Notes: generated from the letters alone by a model not told the origin. 64,000 bases of DNA from Pseudomonas fluorescens (GCF_902497775.2 NZ_OZ024668.1:4014326-4078325), one strand, 5' to 3'; positions 28,564-38,883 are shown, counted from the first letter of the stretch. Made by a program: numbers and translations.

Positions 28564-29517
28564 ATGTTCAAGCGAAGTACCATCAACCTGGGGGGCGCCG
28601 CATTGTGCGGCGCCCTGCTCCTCAGCGGTTGCGCCAACCAGATGTCTCAGCGCAGCGAGCACGAGGAGCGCATCGAGCGCAAGCTGCTCGAACACAGCCT
28701 GCAGATCGATGTCGGAGACCCCAAGGTACTCGAGCTGCCGCAACGGCGTGTGCGCATCCACGAACAGAAGAACTTCGAAGTCACCGAATTCGAGGTCACT
28801 CGTCGCTACGATCGCTACACGCCTTACCAACCCTGGCGCGAAGTCTATGAGATTCCGCTGGGCGCGGTGGCGGTGGTGGCCGGAGTCGGCGCCAACGTGG
28901 TCAACGTCTTTGCGTTGGGCAACCTGCCCGACAGCGTTACCCATGACTGGCTGAGCTATGGCTTCGATGGCCTCAACCCGTTCATGAACGCCCAGTCCAA
29001 CGGTCGTGCCCAGCAGAACCTTGCTGGCATTACCGAAGTGCAAAAGGACAAGCGTCAGGAATACACCAGCGTGCCGTGGAGCGAGCGCCCGGTATCGGTC
29101 AAGGCCGGCAAGGTGGATCATGAGCTGACCACCGACCGCAATGGCGTACTGCACCTGAACCTGCTCGACAGCCCGTTCAGCGAGCAGAACCTGACCCATG
29201 TCGGCACCTTGCACCTACAGGTCGTCGATGACGACAACAACGTGCGTGGCGATGCCAGCCTGCTGATCAGCAGCAGCCTGCGCGGCAAACTGGTGGAAGC
29301 CCACGAACTGATTTTCGATGACCTGGAAGACGATGAAGTCAGCCAGTGGGTACACCGGGTCAAGCGCCTGTCGGAGCTGGGCCTGGAAGAAGAAGCCAGT
29401 GAACTGGAGCAAAGCCTGATCGAGCTGACTCGTAACGATCCAGAGCTGCAGCAGGAGTTTCTCAAGTCGCTGACCAAGGACGCCGGCCGCCTGGTTGCCG
29501 ACCCTGGCGCGCACTGA
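28564..29517 (+). CDS. conserved lipoprotein of unknown function
   Basis: A 317-residue envelope lipoprotein with lipobox LLLSGCAN (Cys about 23). There is one internal hydrophobic stretch (IPLGAVAVVAGVGANVVNVF, about 97-116), a predicted beta-rich middle, and an acidic helical end (LIFDDLEDDEVSQWVHRVKR onward). I know it only as a conserved Pseudomonas protein next to proS. The 18-base spacing suggests co-transcription with proS. Confidence 0.82.
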   Translation: MFKRSTINLGGAALCGALLLSGCANQMSQRSEHEERIERKLLEHSLQIDVGDPKVLELPQRRVRIHEQKNFEVTEFEVTRRYDRYTPYQPWREVYEIPLGAVAVVAGVGANVVNVFALGNLPDSVTHDWLSYGFDGLNPFMNAQSNGRAQQNLAGITEVQKDKRQEYTSVPWSERPVSVKAGKVDHELTTDRNGVLHLNLLDSPFSEQNLTHVGTLHLQVVDDDNNVRGDASLLISSSLRGKLVEAHELIFDDLEDDEVSQWVHRVKRLSELGLEEEASELEQSLIELTRNDPELQQEFLKSLTKDAGRLVADPGAH

Positions 29518-29562
29518 CCTTCGCTTTACCCGGATAGCGCCAGCCTGCTGGCGCTGCCCTCC

Positions 29563-30627
29563 TCACTCCCGGGCGAACAGCTCCAGCTGTTCATGAGCAC
29601 CGCGCAAATCCTGCAAGCGCACACCGATCCCCAACAGCCTCACAGGCTTGCCACCACGGGCAAAGGCCTGGCTGAGCAATAGCTGATAGCTGCCAAGGTC
29701 ACGCCCCGCCCCTGACTGCTCAAGGGTGGTCTGGCTGAAATCATGGAACTTCACTTTGACGAACGGCTTGCCCGGGCGATAACTGTCGTCGATGCGGGCC
29801 ATGCGCCCGGCCAGGGTTTCCATCAGCTCTGGGAGTTTTTCCAGGCAACTGGCCAGGTCCGGTAGATCGGTGTCGTAGGTATTTTCCACGCTGACCGACT
29901 GACGACGGCTGTCATTCTGCACCGGACGGTCATCGATGCCCCGCGCCAGCCCCCACAGCCGCTCGCCAAAGCTACCGAATTCACGGGCCAGGGCCAGGCG
30001 GCTCCAGTCACGCAGCTCCAGGCAATTGATGATGCCCAGGCGACCCATTTTGTCGGCGGTAACCTTGCCTACCCCGTGCAGCTTGCTGACCGGCAATGCA
30101 GCAACGAAGTCCTCGACTTCATTCGGGGTAACCACAAACAGGCCATTGGGCTTGCGCCAGTCACTGGCGATCTTGGCCAGGAACTTGTTCGGCGCGACAC
30201 CGGCCGACACGGTGATATGCAGCTGTTGGGCAACCCGCCGGCGAATATCCGCAGCAATCCGCGTGGCGCTGCCGGCGAACCAGGAACTGTCCGACACATC
30301 CAGGTAAGCCTCATCCAGCGACAGTGGCTCGATCAGATCGGTGTACTCGCGAAAGATCCCGTGAATTTCCCGCGAGGCTTCTTTATAGGCATCCATGCGC
30401 GGTTTGACGATCAACAGGTCCGGGCACAGCTTGAGGGCATGGTGCGAGGACATCGCCGAGCGCACCCCGAACGCCCGCGCCTCATAGTTGCAAGTCGCGA
30501 TCACCCCTCGCCGCTCCGCCGAGCCGCCCACCGCCAGTGGCCGCCCGACGAGGCGCGGGTCGTCGCGCATTTCGATGGCGGCGTAGAAGCAATCGCAGTC
30601 GATATGGATGATCTTGCGTTGAGACAT
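29563..30627 (-). CDS. dinB: DNA polymerase IV (DinB)
   Basis: A 354-residue Y-family translesion polymerase. Catalytic acids are in IIHIDCDCFYAAIEMRDDPR (about residues 6-25) and SLDEAYLDVS (about 101-110). HhH motifs and the little-finger domain fill the C-terminal half, ending ELFARE. I start at 30627 (MSQRKIIHIDCD), although its ribosome site is poor; the longer start at 30672 adds 15 residues unlike the family. I saw no clear LexA box immediately upstream. The gene is convergent with the proS-lipoprotein pair. Confidence 0.95.
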   Translation of the reverse strand: MSQRKIIHIDCDCFYAAIEMRDDPRLVGRPLAVGGSAERRGVIATCNYEARAFGVRSAMSSHHALKLCPDLLIVKPRMDAYKEASREIHGIFREYTDLIEPLSLDEAYLDVSDSSWFAGSATRIAADIRRRVAQQLHITVSAGVAPNKFLAKIASDWRKPNGLFVVTPNEVEDFVAALPVSKLHGVGKVTADKMGRLGIINCLELRDWSRLALAREFGSFGERLWGLARGIDDRPVQNDSRRQSVSVENTYDTDLPDLASCLEKLPELMETLAGRMARIDDSYRPGKPFVKVKFHDFSQTTLEQSGAGRDLGSYQLLLSQAFARGGKPVRLLGIGVRLQDLRGAHEQLELFARE

Positions 30628-30804
30628 AGGGAGCGTAAGAACAGGTTTAAAGTGATGTAACCAGTATCTCACCCGATAGCGGCCCCTGCATCACAACTAA
30701 TTTATTCGCCCGCCAATCCCCTGCAAGGCCCGCCCTTGCTGCCTTGCAGCCCTTTTCAGGCGCGCTAAGCGATTGAAGGAGAAAGGATTTCTGCAATCAA
30801 GCTA

Positions 30805-30832
30805 TTGACAGCCCCAGGCAAAACTGTAGAAT
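30805..30832 (+). promoter_or_regulatory. sigma-70 promoter of the first initiator tRNA
   Basis: A consensus -35 TTGACA, a 16-base spacer, then -10 TAGAAT, 13 bases before the mature tRNA. Confidence 0.85.
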
Positions 30833-30845
30833 CTCATTCCACAGG

Positions 30846-30922
<77 letters not shown>

Positions 30923-30930
30923 GATTAAGG

Positions 30931-30960
30931 AAAGGCCACTCTTACGAGTGGCCTTTTTCT
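30931..30960 (+). terminator. intrinsic terminator after tRNA-fMet copy 1
   Basis: AAAGGCCACTC, loop TTAC, GAGTGGCCTTT, then a T-rich tail. Confidence 0.9.
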
Positions 30961-31013
30961 TTGCCCGGAATAAAGTGCCAGGCAATTTTTTATTGTAAAT
31001 CAACAATTAAGCG

Positions 31014-31041
31014 TTGACAGCCAAGCTCAACGCTGTAGAAT
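31014..31041 (+). promoter_or_regulatory. sigma-70 promoter of the second initiator tRNA
   Basis: TTGACA, a 16-base spacer and TAGAAT, arranged as for copy 1, 12 bases before the tRNA. The short GTTGACAGCC and TGTAGAAT segments are shared by both promoters while the spacers differ. Confidence 0.85.
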
Positions 31042-31053
31042 CCGCCCCACAGA

Positions 31054-31130
<77 letters not shown>

Positions 31131-31138
31131 AACAACAG

Positions 31139-31170
31139 AAAAGGCCACTTTGAAAAAAGTGGCCTTTTTT
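31139..31170 (+). terminator. intrinsic terminator after tRNA-fMet copy 2
   Basis: AAAAGGCCACTT and AAGTGGCCTTTT arms with a six-base loop and a T run. Confidence 0.92.
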
Positions 31171-31353
31171 GCATCTGCAGTTCAGCCAATCCCCCTCTCT
31201 CGCCCCGCGCCCCGCCGCTCAGGCAATATGAAACTTCTTTAACTATCCTCCAGGTACTCAGCGGCCCGATCATATCGGACATTACGCTTCCAAAGGGATT
31301 GGTACTTTGACCGGATACAACCTTGCTGTCGCGCGCAAGCCACGAGGTGGTTG

Positions 31354-33996
31354 ATGCGCGCCCAGACACCTGAAACGCAAGCCCCTGTTACTGCTGCATT
31401 GCCCAACGCCGAACACCGACTGCGCTGGATCGAGCGCCTGAGCAAGTATCGCCAGCCCATCGGCCTTGGCGTGACCTTGCTGCTGTTCGCTATCGCCCTG
31501 ATCGCCTGCCGTCATCTGCTCAGCGAGCTGGACATCTATGCCCTGCATGATTCGCTGCTCAGCGTGCCGCCTGCCGCACTGGCCGGAGCACTGCTGGCCA
31601 CGGTTGCCGGCTTTGTCATTCTGCTCGGTTACGAGTGGTCGGCCAGCCGCTATGCTGGCGTCCAGCTACCGGCGCGGACCCTGGTGATGGGCGGCTTCAG
31701 CGCCTTTGCCATCGGCAATGCCATCGGCCTGTCGCTGCTGTCCGGCGGTTCGGTGCGCTATCGACTGTATGCCCGTCACGGCATCGGTGCCGCCGAAGTG
31801 GCGCGCATGAGCCTGTTCGCCAGCCTTTCCCTCGGCTGCGCCCTGCCGCCGCTCGCAGCCCTGGCGACCTTGAGCAACCTGCCCGCTGCCGCGTCGGCCT
31901 TGCACCTCGCGCCTGCGCTACTGGCCACGATCGCCCTGGCGGTACTGGGCCTGAGTGCGGCGCTGGTCTACGGCCTCTACCGTCGCCGGCTCCCCGAACA
32001 ACCCCTGGCTGACAACCTGCTGGTGCAAGTGGGCCGGCGCACCCTGCGCCTGCCGGGCGCACGCCTGACCTTGCTGCAACTGCTCATTACTGCCCTGGAC
32101 GTTGCCGCTGCCGCCACCGTGCTTTACCTGCTATTGCCAGAGGCACCGCCGTTTGGCGCTTTCTTGCTGGTCTACCTGCTGGCGCTGGCAGCCGGGGTGC
32201 TCAGCCATGTACCGGGTGGCGTCGGGGTGTTCGAGGCAATCTTGCTGGCGGCCTTTGCCGACAAACTCGGCGCTGCGCCACTGGCCGCCGCGTTGCTGCT
32301 CTATCGCCTGATCTATGTGGTGCTGCCGCTGCTGCTGGCCTGCATCCTGCTGCTCGCCAGCGAAGCCAGGCGCCTGCTGTTTGCCCAACAGGCGATCCGG
32401 GCCGCTTCCGGGCTGGCGGCGCCGGTACTGGCGGTACTGGTGTTTCTGTCCGGCGTGGTACTGCTGTTCTCGGGGGCCACTCCGGAAATCGACGAGCGCC
32501 TGGAACACCTGGGCTTCCTGGTGCCGCACCGGCTGATTGACGCGTCGCATTTTGGCGCCAGCCTGATTGGCGTGCTGTGCCTGCTGCTGGCCCAAGGCCT
32601 GCGCCGGCGCCTGTCGGCTGCCTGGATACTGACCACCATCCTGCTCCTGGTCGGCGCCCTGCTCTCGCTGCTCAAAGGTTTCGATTGGGAAGAAGCCAGC
32701 ATCCTGACCTTCACTGCCTGCCTGCTGGCGGTCTTCCGGCGCTCCTTCTATCGTCCCAGCCGCTTGCTCGAACTGCCGTTCTCGCCGGTTTATCTTGCCG
32801 CCAGCGCCTGCGTACTGGGCACCTCGGTGTGGCTGCTGCTGTTTGCCTATCAGGATGTGCCCTACAGCCATCAGCTGTGGTGGCAGTTCACCCTCGACGC
32901 CGATGCCCCACGTGGCTTGCGCTCAGCCCTGGGCAGCGCGGTACTGCTGGTGATCGTCGCCCTGACCTGGCTATTGCGCACCGCGCGTCCGGTGATCCAC
33001 CTGCCCAGCGCCGAAGAGCTGCAACGCGCCAACGCCATCCTGCAGGCTTCCGAGCAACCCGACGGCGGCCTGGCACTGACTGGCGACAAGGCTTTGCTGT
33101 TTCACCCCAACGACGATGCCTTCCTGATGTACGCGCGGCGCGGCCGCAGCCTGGTTGCGCTGTACGACCCGATCGGCCCGGCCCATGAGCGTGCCGAAAT
33201 GATCTGGCAGTTCCGCGACCTGTGTGATGTGCATCACGCCCGTCCAGTGTTCTACCAGGTCCGGGCCGAGAACCTGCCCTTCTATATGGATATCGGCCTG
33301 ACCGCGATCAAACTGGGCGAAGAAGCCCGGGTCGATCTCAAGCGCTTTGACCTCGAAGCCAAAGGCAAGGAGATGAAAGACCTGCGCTACACCTGGAACC
33401 GCGGCGGCCGCGACGGCCTTAGCCTTGAAGTGCACGAACCGGGACAGGCACCGCTGGAAGAGCTCAAGGCCATCTCCGATGCCTGGCTCAGCGGCAAGAA
33501 CGTGCGCGAGAAAGGCTTCTCCCTCGGCCGCTTCAGCCCTGAGTACCTGCAGCACTTCCGGATTGCCCTGATCCGCTTCGAAGGGCGCCCGGTGGCTTTT
33601 GCCAACCTGCTGGAAACCCGCAGCCTGGAACTTGCCAGCCTCGACCTGATGCGCGCCCACCCCGAGGCGCCGAAGCTGACCATGGAGTTCATGATGATCG
33701 GCCTGATCCAACACTATAAGCAGCACGGCTACGCGCGCTTCAGCCTGGGCATGGTGCCGCTCTCCGGGCTACAACCACGACGCGGCGCACCGCTGACCCA
33801 GCGTCTGGGCTCGATGGTGTTCCAACGCGGCGAACAGCTCTACAACTTCCAGGGCCTGCGCCGCTTCAAGGACAAATTCCAACCGGACTGGGAACCTCGC
33901 TACATGGCCGTGCCGGCCGGACTCGATCCGCTGGTGGCACTGGCTGACACCGCCGCCCTGATCGCGGGCGGCCTGACCGGATTGGTGAAACGCTGA
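31354..33996 (+). CDS. mprF: phosphatidylglycerol aminoacyltransferase/flippase MprF
   Basis: An 880-residue inner-membrane protein. The N-terminal ~540 residues carry about 14 hydrophobic segments (flippase part; GGFSAFAIGNAIGLSLLSGG and YLLALAAGVLSHVPGGVGVF). The C-terminal cytosolic GNAT-like DUF2156 domain (about 560-860: KALLFHPNDDAFLMYARRGR; MVPLSGLQPRRGAPLTQRLG) moves an amino acid from aminoacyl-tRNA to phosphatidylglycerol. This lowers membrane charge and raises cationic-peptide tolerance; the P. aeruginosa homologue transfers alanine. The ATG at 31354 follows GAGGTGG. The next gene overlaps by one base. Confidence 0.94.
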   Translation: MRAQTPETQAPVTAALPNAEHRLRWIERLSKYRQPIGLGVTLLLFAIALIACRHLLSELDIYALHDSLLSVPPAALAGALLATVAGFVILLGYEWSASRYAGVQLPARTLVMGGFSAFAIGNAIGLSLLSGGSVRYRLYARHGIGAAEVARMSLFASLSLGCALPPLAALATLSNLPAAASALHLAPALLATIALAVLGLSAALVYGLYRRRLPEQPLADNLLVQVGRRTLRLPGARLTLLQLLITALDVAAAATVLYLLLPEAPPFGAFLLVYLLALAAGVLSHVPGGVGVFEAILLAAFADKLGAAPLAAALLLYRLIYVVLPLLLACILLLASEARRLLFAQQAIRAASGLAAPVLAVLVFLSGVVLLFSGATPEIDERLEHLGFLVPHRLIDASHFGASLIGVLCLLLAQGLRRRLSAAWILTTILLLVGALLSLLKGFDWEEASILTFTACLLAVFRRSFYRPSRLLELPFSPVYLAASACVLGTSVWLLLFAYQDVPYSHQLWWQFTLDADAPRGLRSALGSAVLLVIVALTWLLRTARPVIHLPSAEELQRANAILQASEQPDGGLALTGDKALLFHPNDDAFLMYARRGRSLVALYDPIGPAHERAEMIWQFRDLCDVHHARPVFYQVRAENLPFYMDIGLTAIKLGEEARVDLKRFDLEAKGKEMKDLRYTWNRGGRDGLSLEVHEPGQAPLEELKAISDAWLSGKNVREKGFSLGRFSPEYLQHFRIALIRFEGRPVAFANLLETRSLELASLDLMRAHPEAPKLTMEFMMIGLIQHYKQHGYARFSLGMVPLSGLQPRRGAPLTQRLGSMVFQRGEQLYNFQGLRRFKDKFQPDWEPRYMAVPAGLDPLVALADTAALIAGGLTGLVKR

Positions 33997-35291
33997 TGAT
34001 TCGACGCTACTGGCTGTACCTACTGGCTCCCCTGCTGCTGGCCCTGCTGGCCGCAGCCCTGGGCTTTTGGCTGTGGACCCGGCCGGCTCCCGAGGCGACC
34101 CTGGAGCACCTGAGCCTGACTGATGGCAGCAGCCTGATCCGGGTCAACCCAGGCTCTCGGGCCAAGGCGCGCGTGGCCATTGCCGTACCCCAGGACCAGG
34201 CCCTGAGCGAGAAACAACTGCTTGACCTGAGCCAGAGCGGCGAAGCGCAGATGGTCCAGGTGGTCCTCCCGCCCGCAGACTGCAGCAAGCAGCAACAGGC
34301 TCTGCAGCAGGCCCTGCAACAACTCAAGGGCGCCCCGACCCTGGTGGCCGGTATCGGCCCTGGCGCGGCTCAGGCCTGGAGCTGGCTGGCCAACCAGTCG
34401 GATGACAAAGCCCAGGCCATCTCGGTGGACTTCAATCTGGAGCAACCCGGCTGCGCCACGCCGCTGCCCAAGTCTGCCGCCCACGGCCACTGGAGCGTTG
34501 CCTGGAACGACAACCCGGATGACGCCAGCGCTGCCTTCGTGCGTGATCAGCCCAATGCCGAGACCAGCATCAGCGACTACGACATCCACCTGCCGCAGGT
34601 GCTCAAGGCTCAACTGACCCAGGCGCTGATTGGCGAAGATGGCAATGCCATGAGCATCCCGGTGGTCGAGGTACCCGCCGGGCAAACCACCGATACCGTG
34701 ACCCTGTTCCTCTCTGGTGATGGCGGCTGGCGTGACCTGGACCGCGACGTGGCCGGCGAGATGGCCAAACTCGGCTACCCGGTGGTGGGTATCGACACCC
34801 TGCGTTACTACTGGCAGCACAAGACTCCGGAACAGAGCGCCATAGACCTCTCCGAGCTGATGCAGCACTATCGGCAGAAATGGGGTACCAAACGCTTCGT
34901 GCTGACCGGCTACTCCTTCGGCGCCGACGTACTGCCGGCGATTTACAACCGCTTGCCGGCTGAAGACCAGAAACGCATCGATGCGGTGATCCTGCTGGCC
35001 TTTGCCCGCAGTGGCAGCTTCGAGATCGAGGTCGAGGGCTGGCTGGGCAATGCTGGCAAAGAAGCGCCGACCGGCCCGGAGATGGCCAGGCTGCCAGCCT
35101 CCAAGGTGGTCTGCGTGTATGGTGAAGAAGAGGCTGACGAGAGCGGCTGCACCGACCATACCGCCGTCGGCGAGCGCCTGAAGCTGCCCGGCGGGCATCA
35201 CTTCGACGAGAACTACCCGGCGCTGGCCAAGCGTTTGATTGGTGACATCGAAAACCGTCAAGGCAAGACCCGCGTCGCCGAGCAGGATTGA
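33996..35291 (+). CDS. VirJ/AcvB-type aminoacyl-phosphatidylglycerol hydrolase
   Basis: A 431-residue protein with an N-terminal membrane helix/signal (LYLLAPLLLALLAAALGFWL) and a C-terminal VirJ alpha/beta-hydrolase domain (about 215-425). The nucleophile elbow is GYSFGAD (about 309-315), an oxyanion-type LFLSGDGGWRDLDRDVA is near 235, and a possible catalytic His is in KLPGGHHFDENY. Homologues next to mprF in P. aeruginosa (PA0919) and acvB in Agrobacterium hydrolyse alanyl- or lysyl-phosphatidylglycerol in the periplasm. The one-base overlap with mprF (TGATG) implies coupled expression of synthase and hydrolase. Confidence 0.88.
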   Translation: MIRRYWLYLLAPLLLALLAAALGFWLWTRPAPEATLEHLSLTDGSSLIRVNPGSRAKARVAIAVPQDQALSEKQLLDLSQSGEAQMVQVVLPPADCSKQQQALQQALQQLKGAPTLVAGIGPGAAQAWSWLANQSDDKAQAISVDFNLEQPGCATPLPKSAAHGHWSVAWNDNPDDASAAFVRDQPNAETSISDYDIHLPQVLKAQLTQALIGEDGNAMSIPVVEVPAGQTTDTVTLFLSGDGGWRDLDRDVAGEMAKLGYPVVGIDTLRYYWQHKTPEQSAIDLSELMQHYRQKWGTKRFVLTGYSFGADVLPAIYNRLPAEDQKRIDAVILLAFARSGSFEIEVEGWLGNAGKEAPTGPEMARLPASKVVCVYGEEEADESGCTDHTAVGERLKLPGGHHFDENYPALAKRLIGDIENRQGKTRVAEQD

Positions 35292-35296
35292 ACGCT

Positions 35297-35349
35297 CCAT
35301 CGCGGGTCAAGCCCGCTCCTACAGTAGGAGCGGGCTTGACCCGCGATGG
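35297..35349. repeat. REP-type perfect inverted pair
   Basis: Two 25-base arms, perfectly complementary with a three-base loop, contain CGCGGGTCAAGCCCGCTCCT. This is the common REP sequence class of P. putida-group genomes. It lies between convergent genes and could stabilise both mRNA 3' ends; no T run follows. Confidence 0.88.
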
Positions 35350-35357
35350 CAGGCGCC

Positions 35358-37256
35358 TCAGATTTCGACCTGAGTGCCCAGCTCGATCACCCGGTTCAAC
35401 GGCAAATTGAAGAACCTCAAGTTGCCGTTGGCATTCTTCAGCAAAAAGGCAAACAGCTGCCCCCGCCAGCGCGACATGCCCACCAGCCGCGAGGCAATCA
35501 CCGTCTCGCGACTGAGGAAATAGGTCGTACGCATCGGGCTGAAATCCAGCCCCTCGAGATGGCACAGTTTTAGCGCCGCCGGCACATCCGGCTCATCCAT
35601 GAAGCCGAAGTGCAACAGCACCCGGTAAAAACCTTCGCCATAGGCCTCGACCTCGAAACGCTGCTGCGCCGGCACCCGCGGCGTGTCTTCGCTGACCACT
35701 GTCAGCAACACCACCTGCGAATGCAGCACCTGGTTATGCAACATGTTGTGCAACAAGGCATGGGGCACGGCATCCGGCCGCGCGGTAAGGAACACGGCCG
35801 TCCCTTCGACCCGATGCGGCGGCTGCACGCGGATGCTGCCGATGAACAACGGCAGCGGCAGGCTACCTTCGTCCAGCCGTTCGACCAGAATCTGTTTACC
35901 GCGCTTCCAGGTGGTCATCAGGATGAACAAAACGATGCCCGCCAATACCGGAAAGGCCCCACCCTGCACAACTTTGGGCACGTTGGCGGCGAAGAACAGG
36001 CCATCGACCAGCAAAAAACCCAACAGGATCGGTACCGCCAGGACTGGCGGCCACTTCCACAACAGCAGCATCACCGTCGACACCAGCAAGGTGGTCATCA
36101 ACATGGTGCCGGTCACCGCCACGCCATAGGCCGAGGCCAGCGCGCCGGAAGACTCGAAGCCCAGCACCAGGAGAATCACCCCGACCATCAGCGACCAGTT
36201 CACCGCACCGATGTAGATCTGCCCTTGTTCATCGCTGGAGGTGTGCTGGATCTGCATGCGCGGCACATAGCCGAGCTGGATGGCCTGGCGGGTCAGGGAG
36301 AAGGCCCCGGAAATCACCGCCTGAGAGGCGATCACCGTGGCCAGGGTGGACAAACCGACCAACGGTATCAATGCCCAGTTAGGTGCCAGTAAATAGAACG
36401 GGTTGCGCGCCGCCTCGGGGTTCTGCAGCAGCAAGGCGCCCTGGCCGAAGTAGTTGAGCACCAGCGCCGGCAGCACCAGAGCAAACCAGGCGCGGGCAAT
36501 GGGCTTGCGGCCAAAGTGGCCCATGTCGGCATAAAGGGCTTCGGCGCCGGTCAGGGCCAGCACCACGGCGCCAAGAATCGCCACGCCCATGCCCGGGTGG
36601 ACGATAAAGAAGCGCACGGCCCAGATCGGGTTGAAGGCCTTGAGCACTTCCGGGCTCTGGGCAATGCCGTGCACGCCCAGGGCGCCGAGCACCACGAACC
36701 AGGTGACCATTACCGGGCCGAAGAGGATGCCGATGCGCGCGGTGCCGTGCTTCTGGATCAGGAACAGCGCCACCAGCACGATCAACGCGACCGGGATCAC
36801 CCAGTGATCGATGCCGTCAAAGGCCAGCTCCAGACCTTCTACCGCCGACAATACCGAAATCGCCGGGGTGATCATGCTGTCGCCGTAGAACAGCGCCGCC
36901 CCGATCAGCCCGCAGACTACCATCAGCGCCTTGAGCTTCGGATAAGGCGCCGAGGCGCGCCGGGCCAGGGCGGTAAGGGCCATGATGCCGCCCTCGCCCT
37001 GGTTGTCGGCACGCAGGATGAACACCACGTACTTGATCGTCACCACCCAGATCAGCGACCAGAAAATCAGGCCGAGGATGCCCAGCACCCCATCATGATT
37101 GACCGGTACGCCGTAACTGCCCGAAAACACCTCTTTGAGGGTATACAAGGGGCTGGTGCCAATATCGCCGTAAACCACTCCGACCGCCGCCACCAGCAGG
37201 CTCAACGGTTTTGCCGCCGAATGCCCGGAATCGGCCTGACTACTTGCCTGAACCAT
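35358..37256 (-). CDS. kup: low-affinity potassium transporter Kup
   Basis: A 632-residue inner-membrane potassium importer. It has about 12 membrane segments and the family motif [18 protein letters not shown] near residue 27, then [16 protein letters not shown] and [20 protein letters not shown]. The C-terminal ~150 residues are a cytosolic domain. Length and motifs are normal. The REP pair lies directly after its stop. Confidence 0.95.
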   Translation of the reverse strand: MVQASSQADSGHSAAKPLSLLVAAVGVVYGDIGTSPLYTLKEVFSGSYGVPVNHDGVLGILGLIFWSLIWVVTIKYVVFILRADNQGEGGIMALTALARRASAPYPKLKALMVVCGLIGAALFYGDSMITPAISVLSAVEGLELAFDGIDHWVIPVALIVLVALFLIQKHGTARIGILFGPVMVTWFVVLGALGVHGIAQSPEVLKAFNPIWAVRFFIVHPGMGVAILGAVVLALTGAEALYADMGHFGRKPIARAWFALVLPALVLNYFGQGALLLQNPEAARNPFYLLAPNWALIPLVGLSTLATVIASQAVISGAFSLTRQAIQLGYVPRMQIQHTSSDEQGQIYIGAVNWSLMVGVILLVLGFESSGALASAYGVAVTGTMLMTTLLVSTVMLLLWKWPPVLAVPILLGFLLVDGLFFAANVPKVVQGGAFPVLAGIVLFILMTTWKRGKQILVERLDEGSLPLPLFIGSIRVQPPHRVEGTAVFLTARPDAVPHALLHNMLHNQVLHSQVVLLTVVSEDTPRVPAQQRFEVEAYGEGFYRVLLHFGFMDEPDVPAALKLCHLEGLDFSPMRTTYFLSRETVIASRLVGMSRWRGQLFAFLLKNANGNLRFFNLPLNRVIELGTQVEI

Positions 37257-37457
37257 CCATCACTCCCGCCACCAGGCCCCTTGCACCAGACACAGGCACA
37301 CTGGCGCGAAGCATAGCTGAGCGTTCGTCGCATTTCTGCTGGTCAAGTGACTTTGCGCTCGCTAGAATTGCGCACTTTTTGATCAGAGGCGCCCAAAGCG
37401 CCCATCAGGTTTGCCCGCCTGCCCGGCCAGGCAACCCCTTCAACACCGAGGTTAGTC

Positions 37458-38794
37458 ATGTCCACCACCCCTACGCCCACCCGCCCAAGGTCGGCTTCGT
37501 TTCCCTGGGTTGCCCCAAGGCCCTGGTCGATTCCGAGCGCATCCTGACCCAGCTGCGCATGGAAGGTTATGAAGTCGTGCCCACCTACGAGGACGCCGAC
37601 GTGGTGGTGGTCAACACCTGCGGCTTCATCGACAGCGCCAAGGCCGAATCCCTGGAAGTGATCGGCGAAGCCATCAAGGAAAACGGCAAGGTCATCGTCA
37701 CCGGCTGCATGGGTGTCGAAGAAGGCAGCATCCGCGATGTGCACCCGAGCGTGTTGTCGGTCACCGGTCCCCAGCAGTACGAGCAGGTGGTCAATGCCGT
37801 GCACGAAGTCGTGCCGCCGCGCCAGGATCACAACCCGCTGATCGACCTGGTGCCACCACAGGGCGTCAAGCTGACCCCGCGCCACTACGCCTACCTGAAG
37901 ATTTCCGAAGGCTGCAACCACAGCTGCAGCTTCTGCATCATCCCGTCGATGCGCGGCAAGCTGGTCAGCCGCCCGGTCGGCGAAGTGCTGAGCGAGGCCG
38001 AGCGCCTGGTCAAGGCCGGGGTCAAGGAGATCCTGGTGATCTCCCAGGACACCAGCGCCTACGGCGTCGACGTCAAGTACAAGACCGACTTCTGGAACGG
38101 CCGCCCGGTCAAGACGCGCATGCTCGAGCTGTGTGAAGCACTGAGCAGCCTGGGCGCCTGGGTACGCCTGCACTATGTGTACCCGTACCCGAACGTCGAC
38201 GACGTGATTCCGCTGATGGCGGCCGGCAAGATCCTGCCGTACCTGGACATCCCGTTCCAGCACGCCAGCCCCAAAGTGCTCAAGTCGATGAAACGCCCGG
38301 CGTTCGAAGACCGTACCCTGGCGCGCATCAAGAACTGGCGCGAGCAGTGCCCCGAGCTGGTGATCCGCTCGACCTTCATCGTCGGCTTCCCGGGTGAAAC
38401 CGAAGAAGACTTCCAGTACCTGCTCGACTGGCTGACCGAAGCCCAGCTCGACCGCGTCGGCTGCTTCCAGTATTCGCCGGTCGAAGGCGCTCCGGCCAAC
38501 GACCTGGGCCTGGACGAAGTGCCGGACGACATCAAGCAGGAGCGCTGGGACCGATTCATGGCTCACCAGCAGGCCATCAGCACCGCACGCCTGCAACTGC
38601 GCATCGGCAAGGAAATCGACGTGCTGATCGATGAAGTCGAAGCAGAAGGCTCGGTCGGCCGCAGCTTCTTCGATGCCCCGGAAATCGACGGCAACGTGTT
38701 CATCGACGGCAACCACGGCTTCAAGCCGGGCGACACCGTTCGTTGCCGGGTAACCGACGCCGACGAGTACGACATGTGGGCCGAACCGATCTGA
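37458..38794 (+). CDS. rimO: ribosomal protein S12 methylthiotransferase RimO, frame broken near codon 10
   Basis: A MiaB-family radical SAM enzyme that methylthiolates S12 Asp. It has the N-terminal UPF0004 domain ([42 protein letters not shown] supply the three cluster Cys), the radical SAM motif [11 protein letters not shown] and a C-terminal TRAM domain. The ancestral ATG at 37458 has GAGG upstream and gives [10 protein letters not shown], but that frame leaves the conserved frame and stops early. The body needs one extra base in the CCC run at 37484-37486. No ATG, GTG or TTG lies nearby in the body frame. This is either a one-base deletion or a sequencing error. Confidence 0.8.
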
Positions 38795-38806
38795 TTCGGC
38801 GCCGAT

Positions 38807-38842
38807 AAAAAAGCCCTGCCAGCGATGGCGGGGCTTTTTTTT
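38807..38842 (+). terminator. intrinsic terminator after rimO
   Basis: AAAAAGCCCTGCCA and TGGCGGGGCTTTTT arms (one G-T pair) with a GCGA loop and a long T run. Confidence 0.92.
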
Positions 38843-38883
38843 GCAACTATCGTTTCCTCACTTACCCCGAGGAGACCACCGTA

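Noticed and set aside
27076..29214. 712-codon open frame on the minus strand
   Set aside because: It lies antisense to proS and the next lipoprotein gene, whose protein sequences are clearly conserved. Long antisense frames are common in GC-rich DNA with strong third-position bias.
30628..30700. Possible LexA box before dinB
   Set aside because: CTGTTCTTACG has only the left half of the motif and no matching CAG at the right spacing.
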